NCBI RefSeq assembly: GCF_015706575.1
Contig: NW_024037048.1
Span: forward strand, 15,579,512-15,643,511
Length of the DNA: 64,000 nt
From: Patiria miniata
Taxonomy: Eukaryota > Echinodermata > Asteroidea > Valvatida > Asterinidae
Reading direction: 5' to 3'
Made by a program: the position numbers and the translations under genes. The notes beneath the pieces were generated by a model, which was given only the letters and a program-made list of their open reading frames with translations, was not told where the DNA came from and ran no database searches. Numbering within the stretch: the first letter of the stretch is position 1; each line of letters starts with the position of its first letter. Below, piece after piece: positions 9,142 through 20,185 of the stretch.

Positions 9142-9966
9142 GTAAGTCAACACAATCTTCCTTCTTGTGATATTTGCAGAGTCGCATAACCTTCAATTTA
9201 GGATCAGCAGATAATCAATGATCAATGAACGTAGCTCGTCTATAGAAGCATGTTCACTTAGCCATTATCCAAATGATTAAAAAAAACACTAAGCATAATC
9301 CAATGAAGCCATTAGTCCCTGCCCCTCAAAGTGCCCTGCCTATTACTCCTTATACCGCCCCAAACCGCCCCAGCACTCTAAGGTTGTATGGAATTTTCCC
9401 CCCCAATATTTTGTAAAGACTGCCTTTTTCTATTCAAATTTGCCCTTTTTTCAACAGGCTTACCCCTCCCCCCTTACACATAATTTGTAAAGAGTGCCCT
9501 TTTTTTACGAAGTGCCCTTTTTTCCTGAACAAATTAAGTGCCCTTTTTCCAAAAAGAAGTTGAGCCCTTTTTTGTGGCATCTGCCGTGTTAGGTGCCTTT
9601 TTAAGAATTTCGCACATGTATTGCCCTGAAAAGCACGATATATTGGCCCTCTGTGTGCATAATTGTCGGTTTAGAACAGCGCCCCCATCAACAGATGGTA
9701 CCAGCCCCCCCCCCCCCCCCCTCCCTCCCTGCGCTTTTTGATTTTACGGAGGCCAAGTGTCCGGAGAAAAAAAACTGTCTACATTTCACAACGGATGTGC
9801 AAGTGCCCTTTTCAAAAAAATTACCACCCCAATAAAAATGACCATGCTTATCGCCGCTGATTTGTGTGGCAAAGTTATCCATGGCCCAACACCGTGTGGT
9901 TGTTCCTACAACCATGGAGGAAGGAATGCTACAACCTAGCTCTAGTTAATTATTATTATTTTAGTA
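9142..9966. other. SLC12 intron and transposon debris
   Basis: The first ~240 bp match the intron of copy 1. From about 9390 the sequence is a different, C/T-rich repeat with many TGCCCTTTTT words and a CGGAGGCCAAGTGTCCGGAG segment at about 9746. That segment resembles, inverted, a part of the element at 35062-35625. No gene is seen. Confidence 0.5.
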
Positions 9967-12900
9967 GGGTCATTCCATGCCAACTCAACAAATGGTGCAC
10001 ACCATCACCTCTTGGATTTTTTTCTTTTTTGGCGTACTGAAAGATACTTAGGAGAAATGCAAATTCTGAAAATTTGGGGTCTCTACGACTTTTCGTTCTT
10101 GCGCAACAGCATTTTGAAATTTGAGGTGGGCGGGGCCAAAAGTGCGTCGCGTCACGAAATTCAATGTTTAAAGGGCCATATATTTAAAACTATACCCCCC
10201 AGACATGTCAAACTTGGTAATCTGGGCTACTTTTTGCTGTAGATTTCAAATATTTAAACAGAAAGAAAGTAGCTTGTTTCATTTTTAAGTTAGAGGGGCC
10301 CCAAAATGGCCCAAAACTCATCTGGACCAATGTTCGGGGGGGTGTAAGTCAAAAATTGAAAATATTTTTTTCACCAAATTTTTTGCCTGTAATAGCCCCG
10401 AAATTAAAACTACTTTCATGTAAAATCTTACACTTATATCAACTTCATTGAATGAAATATAGCCCTTGCAAAAAGCAAATTGTTTATTTTTACGACAACT
10501 TGACCCCCCCAAAAACCAACGTCAGACATTCCGCACCAAATTTTGCTTCACATATGTTTGAGGTTGGTCCTTAGTGAAGTCCTCTGAAAAGTTTCATGTT
10601 GGTGTCTAAATTTCTTCAGTGGATAGCTGGGCTTTATAAAGAGTCATATCTTATGATGCTGCAGGTTCCGTAACATACATGTACATGTGCATGTACATGT
10701 ACATGTACTTGTATTTTACGGAACCAGCACAACAAAATCCCCCGACTGTTGAAAGACTTGGGTCAAGACTACCCATTTCCTGCTCAATAAACAGTTGCTT
10801 GTAGACCTATGTGTGCATTATATGCAAATTAGGTTAAATGACTTGAGAGTCTAATTCTTTCCATGTGCTCATCACACAGCATGCATGTCATGTATGTAGT
10901 AATTAACCAGTTCTCACTTGCACAACATAGTATAGCACTAACCTGAACCAAAGAGAAGTGATTCAGTTTGAGTAGAGGGTCTATGGTTTTAGGCGAGGCG
11001 TTCGCACGCGTGCGCACGCGTTCCTTCCCGTTCTGAACGGCCCCCGTTCCTTCCCGTGCCGAACGGCTTTTAGAACGCGTTCCGCAGATCGTGCTTGGGC
11101 AAGCTTCACTGAGGGGGTATTGTTATGTTAATCAACCGTTCCTTTGCGTGCGAGAACGGGAGCAGCACAACAAAGATGCCAAGAACAACTATGTGTATAT
11201 ACTTGTACAGAAAAAAAATCCGTTTTGGTTTGGAATTTAAATCAGATTTGGAATTTGAAAACCCGATATCGGAGCAAGCATTAAATAAAAAAACATTTCA
11301 GAGTTTAGACAGCACGAGCAGGTATGAGGAGTTTGATAAGATGTATGCCTTTTTATCCTTAAATATCGTCGTCTGCCGCTGGGCGGGGCGAAAAAATTTG
11401 TATGGTTTTTCTAGGTTATATTAAAAAATTTTCTAGGTTATATTAAAAATGCGGAGATTGGAAGGGTTAAAAAAATATTTGGTGGGCGGCTACATGCTCA
11501 GAATAATATCAGCTAATTATAAATCGAATATTCAAGGTTTTTACATACTGATAGTAAAGTTTGCAAAGGACTGCTTTCCCCGTTCAAGGTGCCCGTATTT
11601 TTATACGTCCCCCCTGTACTGTACGGGCTAGCCTGTAGCGACGAGAAAGTTTGTCGGATACTTTTAGTGCCGATGAGCTCTTCGTGTGTGCACAGACCGT
11701 GACTGGCCTTTTGTTGTATAAGAACGCGTTCGGAACGGGATGCCGTGAGCACGCGTGCGAACGGGAGGTAGATGTAACAAAAGGCCCCGTTCCTAGCGTG
11801 CGCACGCGTTCGAACGGTTAATTTATTTATGACGCCTCGCCTTAACCTGATTGATCTTAGTTTTCATTATGGATAAGGGGAAACCTAGTTCATCCAAGGA
11901 GTTGCATGTATGCTCAAACTCATCATGCACCAATTGTAGCAGCTGACCTCAACCCAGGAAAATATGTTTGTGTGGTCTATGATGATGTTTGGTACATTGC
12001 TAAATTGTAGAAGATGTACATGTATCACAACTTCATGAGGATGTGTACGTCTGCTTCATGTACAGGACGGAATCAACAAATACTCTCTATTGGCCACAAA
12101 GAGAGGATAAATGTAACATTCCATTTGTTGATGTGTTGTGTTGCGTACCAACACCAGAACTTCTACATAGCGGTGGAAGGCAATACAAACTTAGTGAGCC
12201 AACCATCATGCAACTCATTCAACTTCATCAAAACTACATCACAAGGAATGCATAATTTCACCTGTGAAACTGTAAACAATTATATCAACTGTCTACATGT
12301 ACAAATGTAAGCTAAGTTTCATACCCAACTTATTCTTAATGTACCAACTGCTGTTTTATTCTATGTGTACTTGTATGTTACGGAACCAGCATCGTAAGAT
12401 ATAGACTCATTATAAAGCCCAGCTATCTACTGAAGACATTTAGACACCACATGAAACTTTTCAGAGGACTTCACTAAGGACCAACCTCAAACATATGTGA
12501 AGCAAAATTTGGTGCGGAATGTCTGACGTTGGTTTTTGGGGGGTCAAGTTATCGTAAAAATAAACAATTTGCTTTTTGCAAGGGCTATATCTCATTCAAT
12601 GAAGTTAATATAAGTGTAAGATTTTACATGAAAGTAGTTTCAATTGGGGCTATTACAGGCAAAAAAATTGGTGAAAAAAATATTTTCAAATTTTGACTTA
12701 CACCCCCCCGAACATTGGTCCAGATGAGTTTTGGGCCATTTTGGGGCCCCTTTAACTTAAAAATGAAACAAGCTACTTTCTTTCTGTTTAAATATTTGAA
12801 ATCTACAGCAAAAAATAGCCCAGATTACCAAGTTTGAAATGTCTGGGGGGTACAGTTTTAAATATATGGCCCTTTAAACATTGAATTTCGTGACGCGACG

Positions 12901-13078
12901 CGCTTTTGGCCCCGCCCACCTCAAATTTCAAAATGCTGTTGCGCAAGAACGAAAAGTCGTAGAGACCCCAAATTTTCAGAATTTGCATTTCTCCTAAGTA
13001 TCTTTCAGTACACCAAAAAAGAAAAAAATCCAAGAGGTGATGGTGTGCAACATTTGTTGAGTTGGCATGGAATGACCC
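9967..13078. mobile_element. 3.1-kb DNA transposon with ~710-bp inverted arms
   Basis: The ends are GGGTCATTCCATGCCAACTC and its exact complement at 13059-13078. The inverted arms run 9967 to about 10678 and about 12373 to 13078, with only scattered differences. AGTA flanks both ends (9963-9966 and 13079-13082), a likely 4-bp target duplication. The interior (about 1.7 kb) has no recognisable transposase, only short ORFs, so it appears non-autonomous. It sits in an SLC12 intron. A second element (10992-11841) lies inside it. The open frames in both arms are mirror copies of each other and are not genes. Confidence 0.85.
10992..11841. mobile_element. Nested MITE with TTA target duplication (Harbinger-like)
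   Basis: 850 bp with ends GGCGAGGCGT / ACGCCTCGCC, flanked by TTA at 10989-10991 and 11842-11844. Subterminal regions are packed with CG-rich inverted words such as GCGTGCGCACGCGTTC and TTCCCGTTCTGAACGG. TTA duplications are typical of PIF/Harbinger elements, hence the tentative class. An ORF of 99 codons (11125-11424) inside it matches nothing I recognise. Confidence 0.65.
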
Positions 13079-13152
13079 AGTAGTATATTAATTTCTTTAG
13101 TAAAGTATAGATAAGCTTTAAGGGGAAACATTTTGTCCCGCCTTTCATACAG

Positions 13153-13287
13153 GGTGAGCAGAGTACACATTTGATGGAGCTTCTGACGGACTCTCAGGAG
13201 AAATGGGTGGATGTTCAGAAGATCAAGGCATTCCCAGCCATGGTAGCAAGCCCTACGCTAAGAACCGGGGCACAGGCACTCATGCAG
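13153..13287 (+). CDS. SLC12 KIKAF exon (intact)
   Basis: A 135-bp exon (45 codons, phase 0 at both ends) lies between CCTTTCATACAG and GTAGGC. It reads GEQSTHLMELLTDSQEKWVD, VQKIKAFPAMVASPTLRTGA, QALMQ. It matches the NKCC/NCC cytosolic segment (family pattern ...W...RKIKAFY........G...LMQ) that directly follows the PQIIALTG exon, and both phases fit. It is the only full copy in the window, and a 14-bp remnant of its 5' edge survives at 21187. The next exon in the family (GLGK...) begins at 14157 in phase 0. Confidence 0.85.
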
Positions 13288-14156
13288 GTAGGCTTATGAG
13301 GGGGATCAGGGTCAGACCTGAGTATGCGTGGATAGCTCAAGTTTTCTGCATTTTGATGAGTTGTGTACCTTTTGACAACTACATGCGTTTCAGACTAGCA
13401 TTTAGAGAAGTGCCGAACTAAATTATTCCAAAGAGTTGAATTAAGTTTGACGTTTGAAACGTTGAGGAGCAATTAGTATGAAAGTCATCCAAAGATTGAG
13501 TGTTGCAGTCGTTCAGAAGAATGACTCCAGCGTCTAATCAATGGAAAATTATAATACAAGAACTTTGCCCGTGTTTGAAACTTGAATCTATAAGTTGAGT
13601 TTAGTTGAGTTAAGTTAGGGACTCTGGAACACCAGTTTTAAATGGGTTGAGGTACTGTTTGATAACTTCGGTCTTTTAAGTCGAGTCTGCTTGACGAGTG
13701 AAGCAGTCTGCGATAAGTCGAGTATGAGTTGAGTAGTTTTTTTTTGACAAGTAGACTACTTTTTACTGAGTACTACTTTATGAGTCGATTCATTTGTTTT
13801 CAATGAATCCTGAGGTTTTGTATTAATTGAGTACCTTTTTACAAGTCTTGTGTACCTCTGGTGAATTATTTTAATGAATATTTCGATAAGTATTTTGAGT
13901 ACCGAAATGTGTACTCACAGTTGAGTACTTGAAGAAGACTTTGCGGAATGAATTTTGATGAACAGTTTGAGTAAAATGCAAGCAGGTCTTTAAAAAATTA
14001 AGTCAAAGTGGCAAAATGTATAACAAGACCATTAAACCAGATTTGTCCAGGTTTTTGGCTTTTTGCAGCGCTAACGTTGGTCTTTTCCAAGACCTGGACA
14101 CAATTTATTTAGAGCAAATGCATTCAAATTTTCCTTCCTGATTGGTTTCCGTCTAG
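13288..14156 (+). other. SLC12 intron
   Basis: No exon is recognised. Around 13560-13950 the sequence is rich in GAGTA/GAGTT words (degenerate, strand-asymmetric). The last 200 bp include TTGTCCAGG...CCTGGACA, a short inverted pair, and are shared with the introns at 18775-18894, 21345-21465 and 47450-47574. The block from about 13886 (ATATTTCGATAAGTATTTTG) is reused at 21198 and 47318. Confidence 0.5.
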
Positions 14157-14302
14157 ATTGGTGGGTTGGGTAAGATCAAGACCAACACAATCATCAAGGA
14201 GCTCTCCAAACCCTGGATGCTGGATGAGGAAGCAGCCTGGAGACCACGGAGAAGTTTCCTTGGAAGATCAGCAAGGAAGAAGTCACCACGCTCAAAGAGA
14301 AG
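14157..14302 (+). pseudogene. SLC12 chimeric GLGK/KELSKPW exon, copy 1
   Basis: After TTTCCGTCTAG the exon opens IGGLGKIKTNTII in phase 0, matching the NKCC segment GLGRMKPNILVVGFKK that follows LMQ. Instead of continuing, it switches to KELSKPWMLDEEA, which belongs about 200 residues later in the family (3' half of the large exon). A 2-nt frameshift (GCAGCCTGGAG) follows DEEA. The piece ends at GTAGAATC, as the large exon does. This is a fused exon created by an internal deletion or exchange, then amplified: four copies share the junction. Confidence 0.8.
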
Positions 14303-14723
14303 GTAGAATCAGGTAGTTGGTCAGTAGTGCAGAATGATTCACATGTTAACTAATGCATGCAAAATAGAGAAAAAAAGTAAAAGTTTACCGACTATCATCC
14401 TACCCTTTATTTTTAGGCTATAGAAATGTCAAACCCCCAAAACAGATTTTTACCTACCCTACCACACAGTTGTTTTTTTTTATATGTAATAGAAAACACC
14501 ACACTTTTTGTTCTTGGTTGGCGTTATTATTTTAATATTTTATTTCAGTGTCCAATTCATTTCATGGAGCCTTTCAGAGATCTCTCAGGTTATTCTGGAT
14601 GGCTGCATGTCTAAGGAAACACATGCTTTATGTCAAAGGGAAAAAAATGCTCTGTATAATTTTTGTTTGTGAACCCCCCCCCCCCCACCTCCGCCCCCAC
14701 CTCCCCCCCCCCCCCCCCCCCAG

Positions 14724-15043
14724 GCTTGACCCTACTCATCCCTCACCTCATCTCCATAAAATCCAACTGGGAGAAATGCAAGCTGCGCGTCTTTGCCACC
14801 ACGAGCAAGAAGGAGCAAATGGACAGGGAGAAGATGAACATGGCCAACATGCTCAGCAAGTTCCGCATCAACTGCTCGGACGTGGAGGTCATCCCGGACC
14901 TGAACAAGAAGCCCAAGGAGTAGAGCCTGAGACAGTTCAAGGAGCTGTCCAAACCCTGGATGCTGGATGAGGAAGCAGGGGAGACCACGGAGAAGTTTCC
15001 TTGGAAGATCAGCAAGGAGGAAGTCACTACGCTCAACGAGAAG
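14724..15043 (+). pseudogene. SLC12 large C-terminal exon, module C (in-frame TAG)
   Basis: It is equivalent to 1588-1907: GLTLLIPHLISIKSNWEKC, LRVFATTSKKEQ, LSKFRINCSDVEVIPDLNKK, PKE then TAG at 14921-14923, then SLRQFKELSKPWMLDEEAGE and the WKISKEEVTTLNEK end with a GTAGAATC donor. It is otherwise undamaged: only the one stop codon separates it from an open 106-codon exon. The acceptor is preceded by about 25 C residues. The TNRQ exon follows at the normal spacing. Confidence 0.85.
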
Positions 15044-15511
15044 GTAGAATCTCCTCCTTGCGCTCAAGCACCCCCCCCCCCCCCCTCTCCACAGTGAAAA
15101 CTATCAACGAGGGCCATTTGGGCGCCATCGTGGCTTATAAATGCTGGTACCAAATACACGGTAACCAGCATGAGTGAACCAGTGAAGTGTCCCTCATTCC
15201 GGCTTCTACTTGTTTGACTATAAAGCGCCCTCTTTCGTCCATGCATGGATATAATACACTTAAAGCTTTACCAGTATCCACTTTACGCTTAGTCCCTGGT
15301 TTTTGTGATTTTAAGTCCAGTCTTGCAACATCTGTTAATTGTGTCCAACCTTTGACATTCTGGTGGGTGATTTTCAATAATGAGATTGATAACTTTCAAT
15401 CCATTTTCCATACAACTCTCGGGTCATTGATTTGCCAAGTGCATGGAACTCGACTTTATTAAACTTCAATAAATCACTCCATGTTTTCGCCTGATTTCCT
15501 TTTTTTTTCAG

Positions 15512-15579
15512 ACCAACAGACAGATACGCATCCGTGAATTGCTTCTCCAACATTCTCAGGAGGCTCAGCTCATTGTCAT
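15512..15579 (+). CDS. SLC12 TNRQ exon, module C (intact)
   Basis: A 68-bp exon with acceptor TTTTTTTTCAG and donor GTAAGT. It encodes TNRQIRIRELLLQHSQEAQL, IV, with M1-to-I as the main change from 2376-2443. An inverted-repeat transposon starts 37 bp downstream of the donor, so no terminal exon is found before the next module. Confidence 0.8.
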
Positions 15580-15615
15580 GTAAGTACACAAAGCCACTCC
15601 AGTGCCCCGTCGCCC

Positions 15616-17245
15616 TCCCCCTTACCGAACTGGACTGCTATAATAGCAGTCTAATAGCAGTCCAATAGCAGTCTAATAGCATGTGCATGCTATTATAGCA
15701 TCCACATAGCATTCACAGAAGATGATGACTGGATGACTGCTAACTTTAGCAGTCCATATAGCATTCTCAATAGCATGCAGAATGAAAATAGCATTCCAAA
15801 TAGCATGCGAGCTTCAAAGCATTCTGCATAGCATGCAAGTGAAAGAGGGAGGACTAAAAATTGAGTACAGCATTCCAATTTAGCAGTCAGTTGTAAAATA
15901 ATTTTAAAGTATAGCATTCCGTGGCTCAGCATAGCCTGCAAACACCATTCCAATATATAAGCCTATCGTATCATGGACTACAAGTCACATGACACAGTGA
16001 TGACCTTCCATTCCACAGATTAACGGTCAGTGTGGGAAATTTGAAAACTGCAGTCAGTTGAATATTGTCAGTGCAGAGTGCAGTAGGCTGCACATAGTCT
16101 TGCAAGAAATTGTAGAAATCATGGACATTAGCTAATATGGTATGAATGCTTGTGGACATAATTTCATGTTCACATGCATGCACTCAACCTGTACATGTCA
16201 AAATACATGTACACTGGAAGATTGGCTGAATGGACTAAAGTCTTTGGAATTGAAAACTTCAAAGCGAGGCCATACACGTGCAACACACTCACAAAACAGC
16301 TTGTATTTGGTAAGTGTACAGTTTTGTACTACTAGGCTGTGGTGGTATTCAATTTTTGGCTTGAAGGAGACAATTTTATTTTGGTTTTGAGCATGCTCAG
16401 GTGTTCATGGTGTTGAGATGTGAAGTCTTATTTATAAACAGGCCTATTCCTTAATTCCTCCATGATTGAATTTTTGAATCAGCTACATTTTAAATGAAGC
16501 ACAAATACATGTAATTGTTTTTAAATTGTGATGCCAAATATAAAAGTGACTTGTGGTTGCTTCAAAGATAATTCAAATTAAGCAGAAATAGTTGCATCAA
16601 ATTTCTGGCCATTGCTTAAAGCATGACAATGTTAGACAAAGTGTTTCGATGTTTGTACGTACACCAAAGAATGAGGCTGATAAAGTCTTAAAGAACAAAT
16701 TTGTAATTTTATATATTTTGATCGCAGTCCACATCATAGGTCTTTTAAATTTCAAAACGTGTTGTTAAAAATGGTTCAGTGCATAACATTATTAGATAAA
16801 GCTTTAACACGGGAGTTATTTTGGGTGTATTGTGACATTGAAAATGTACTTTGTAATTGTAGGATGCCGGGCCCTGTCCTTGTCACGATAGCAGTCGTGA
16901 TAGCAGTCGTGATAGCATTCATCATAGCATGCAATATAGCATTCACATAGCATTCACATAGCATTCACATAGCATTCACATAGCATTCACATATAGCATT
17001 CACATAGCATTCCAGTTGAATGCTATGAAAGCAATCGTAATAGCATGCGAATGCTATAGCTCATTTAAATAATTCGGCTTCCTGACATGCTATCGGACTG
17101 CTATCGGACTGCTATACCTCAATGAATGCTATATCAGAGAATGCTATTGGAGATAGCATTCATTTAAAGCATTCGCATGCATGCGGACTGCTATCGGACT
17201 GCTATCGGACTGCTATTGGACAGCAGTCATGTTCGGTAAGGGGGG
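15616..17245. mobile_element. Foldback element with TAGCAGTC/TAGCATTC arrays
   Basis: The ends are CCCCCTTACCGAAC and its complement GTTCGGTAAGGGGG. Both subterminal regions are arrays of short words, ATAGCAGTC and ATAGCATTC and their complements. One run of the 11-mer ATAGCATTCAC repeats about seven times near 16935-17010. The arms can pair with each other over hundreds of bases. The middle (16000-16880) has no recognised gene. Clean target duplications were not seen. Confidence 0.75.
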
Positions 17246-17616
17246 CCCCCTTGTAACCTTCCTTTGTAAAAAAAAATACCGCCGAGAATTGCGCCCTCTA
17301 TCGGCGGCGCGCGCCTCTGCGACTCCGCGCCTCCACGTCTCCAGTGCCCCGCGACTAGTCTCTGCGACTCCACGGCTCCGCGACTCTGTGGTTCCGTGCC
17401 CCGACGCACAAGCGCCCTCCCTTCCCATTCTGATCATTGATGAGAAGACAAGTGCATTCGCTGTACTTAGCACTTTTTGCAGGTTTGCATATTCTTATAT
17501 TGTAGCCTATTACTCCTATCCTCACATCGCCGGCCTCCATCCACGCCTCCGAGCAAAATAAAAAGCCCTTGCTCCGGCGTGGCCCTGCATTTTATAGTTG
17601 CTCCCTTGACATGCTT
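17246..17616. other. Non-coding, CG-rich spacer
   Basis: This spacer includes a CG-rich stretch (17285-17420) with repeated CTCCGCG/CTCCACG words that supports open frames in several phases but no recognisable protein. No gene is called. Confidence 0.4.
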
Positions 17617-18107
17617 GAGTAACTCTAGCCCAATAAATGTGGCCAATTTACTGGACTGCCTCCGTAAACATAGGCCACACATCCACATGTACAAAAAAGT
17701 GTCGCACTTTGCCAAATTACGATTTTTGCATTTAGGCTTAGTTTGTAGGGTTTTTTTGCTTTAGAACTATAAGCAGAGTCACCCTCTTTATAAGCTTATC
17801 AGAAAGTGCTGCCTTTTTCAGATGTATATTTTTGGGGAAATTTTCAGATTCATTTTTACACGTTTGCGTATCCAAATTTCAACATGAAATTTCACAAAAA
17901 TTAGACATCTGAAAAAGGCAGTACTTTCTGACTAGCCTATAAATAGGGTGAGTATACTTCTAAAGCAAAAAAATCCTACTAACTAAGACTAAATGTGAAA
18001 ATTAAAATTTGGCGAAGTGCGACACGTTTTTGTACATGTGGATGTGTGGCCTATGTTTACGGAGGCAGTCCAGTAAATAGGCCACATTTATGGGGCTAGA
18101 GTAACTC
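17617..18107. mobile_element. Palindromic MITE, family P, copy 1
   Basis: A near-complete inverted repeat of about 490 bp. The left end GAGTAACTCTAGCCC and the right end GGGGCTAGAGTAACTC are complementary, and inside them AATGTGGCCAATTTACTGGA pairs with the complement near 18075. A related element is at 39881-40362. No ORF is believable. Confidence 0.8.
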
Positions 18108-18480
18108 CAGCTGACAATGTTTCACATGTGAATGAATATGGAACATGTCAGCTGGACTAACTCAAGCTACTGTCAGTACTGAACACCTACAAATTTACAA
18201 TCATTTTTCAAATTCAATGAACTGAGCGGCGAAAGTATATAAAATGCGTTTAAAGTCCGGTTCCGGAATATTTTTGTGCGTTCCAGAACCACAAGGCGGG
18301 AGTCTGTGACACGTTGTATGATTGTACACTACAAGCGGCGGCTGTACCGTACTGAATTCACAAAGTAACGTGAACATAAATTCTGCATAATATTGTGACT
18401 CAAGTCAACTCGAGTCATTACAACTCTGACCAATGCCTATTCTTAACATAGACATTGACAAAGTGGGAGACTAAACACGA

Positions 18481-18548
18481 TGGAGCTTGGTAGCTCAGTT
18501 GGTAGAGCACTGGAACGGCAATCCGGAGGTCCCAGGTTCTATTCCCTC
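18481..18548 (+). mobile_element. tRNA-like SINE head in intron, copy 2
   Basis: The same element as at 7818, here with the consensus A-box TAGCTCAGTTGG (18491-18502) and B-box GGTTCTATTCC (18535-18545). The flanking 230 bp on the left and the exon on the right are shared with copy 1, so both come from one insertion that was later duplicated with the exon. Confidence 0.6.
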
Positions 18549-18587
18549 TTCCTTTCAATTTGTGGATTGTTGTATTTCCCTGTACAG

Positions 18588-18699
18588 GCCACAGATTATT
18601 GCATTGACTGGTCGCCCTGGATGCAGGCCTGCCCTGGTTCACTTCGTCTCCCATATCACCAAGAGCACAAGCCTTCTCATATGCGGAGCAGTGCTGATC
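18588..18699 (+). CDS. SLC12 PQIIALTG exon, copy 2 (intact)
   Basis: 112 bp, identical in protein to 7925-8036 ([37 protein letters not shown]) with the same acceptor and GTAAGT donor. The KIKAF exon that should follow is absent: the intron joins after about 75 bp to sequence just upstream of the chimeric GLGK exon at 18895. This module is therefore deleted across one exon. Confidence 0.85.
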
Positions 18700-18894
18700 G
18701 TAAGTTATTGCTACAGTCGCAGGTTTCATGTGATTTGTGGAAGCTTATCCTTATGAAACATTATGATCATCAAACAAGATTTGTCCAGGTTTTTCGCTTT
18801 TTGCAGCGTTCACGTTGGTCTTTTTCAAGACCTGGACACAATTTATTTAGAGCAAATGCATTCAAATTTTCCTTCCTGATTGGTTTCCGTCTAG

Positions 18895-19040
18895 ATTGGT
18901 GGGTTGGGTAAGATCAAGACCAACACAATCATCAAGGAGCTCTCCAAACCCTGGATGCTGGATGAGGAAGCAGCCTGGAGACCATGGAGAAGTTTCCTTG
19001 GAAGATCAGCAAGGAAGAAGTCACCACGCTCAAAGAGAAG
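18895..19040 (+). pseudogene. SLC12 chimeric GLGK/KELSKPW exon, copy 2
   Basis: It is essentially identical to 14157-14302: acceptor TTTCCGTCTAG, IGGLGKIKTNTII, switch to KELSKPWMLDEEA, then the same 2-nt frameshift and a GTAGAATC donor. The shared junction and frameshift show that duplication came after both defects. Confidence 0.8.
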
Positions 19041-19273
19041 GTAGAATCTCTTCCTTGCGCTCAAGCACCCCCCCCCCCCTTCTATAGTGAAAACTATAAA
19101 CTTTATTTTTATTTTTGTGTAAGTTGGTCAGAAGTGCAGAATGATTCACATGTTAACTAATGCATGCAAAATAGAGAAAAAAAGGTAAATTTTAATGACT
19201 ATCATCCCACCTTATATTTTCAGGCTATAGAAATGTCAAACCTACCCTACCACACAGTTGTTTCTTATATGTA

Positions 19274-19948
19274 GACCAAAAAAAAATATTTGGTCTCTGG
19301 TCAGACCAAAGTTCCGGAATTGACGCGGGGACGTGGCTTTTTTTTTTTTTTTGCTTTTTTTTTTCAAGCTTGGATTATACAGACAAGGTCAAGTTCGGGC
19401 AAGGACCATTAGTCGACTAGTGGTTGATTTGTGACGTACTTTACGCCTGCGCACTGATAGCAACGTGCGAACGTCTCTAGTCAAACGCTGGTCAAAATGT
19501 CATCGCAAAACTTCTGGATCCTGGCTCTCTGCTAGCGTTATGAATACGCACGGCTATTGGTTACCAGCGGAGCAACCAACCCCACTAGGCTGGTTCTAAA
19601 TAGTCGACTAGCGTAGTCAATCACCGTCGATTAGCAGAGTTCGGGCAAACGTTAATTAACCATTGGTCAACTATAGTCCTTGCGCGAACTTGGCCCAAGG
19701 TGGGGTACTATTTTGCTTTTTTGGTGTCCTCATGTACATTGGTGTCCTCCATAATTTGCCTTGGTGCTCTCGATGGTGCTCTCTAGCAATTTCCCATTCC
19801 TTGGTGCTCTTTGTTAACAAAAAATTGAGGAGATACGGCAATAGAGGGCGCTGTCGGAGCTACCGCAAAACATTTTGGAAAAAAAGATTGACGCGCATGA
19901 TTAAAATCAATTAAAGCGCCGACCAGAGACCGACTTTTTTTTTTGGCC
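19274..19948. mobile_element. 675-bp TIR element with TA duplication, copy 1
   Basis: The ends are GACCAAAAAAAAATATTTGG ... TTTTTTTTGGCC with the inner inverted pair GGTCTCTGGTC / GACCAGAGACC. It is flanked by TA (19272-19273 and 19949-19950). The empty site is preserved in the modules at 1355 and 47960 (ATATGTAATAGAAAACACC-like). TA duplication suggests the Tc1/mariner/pogo group. An inner inverted pair (AAGTTCGGGCAAGGACCATT and complement near 19660) and repeated TTGGTGTCCTC words fill the interior. No transposase was found. Confidence 0.85.
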
Positions 19949-20185
19949 TAATAGAAAACACCACACTTTTTGTTCTTGGTTAATTGGCTTCATTATTTTG
20001 TTTCAGTGTCCTATTCATTTCAGGGAGCCTTTCAGAGATCTCTCAGGTTATTCTGGATGGCTGCATGTCGAAGGAAACACATGCTTTATGTCAAAGGGAA
20101 ATAATGCTCTGTATAATTTTTGTTTGTGAACCCCCCCCCCTCCCTCAGCCCGCACCTCCCACCACCACCCCCCCCCCCCCCCCAG

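Noticed and set aside
10012..10242. 76-codon frame repeated at 12803-13033 on the other strand
   Set aside because: It lies in the two inverted arms of one transposon, so the repetition reflects the arms and not protein conservation.
15640..15960. CRISPR-like array of short repeats
   Set aside because: Words are 9-12 bp, contiguous, in both orientations, with no unique spacers. They are subterminal repeats of a foldback element in a eukaryotic genome.
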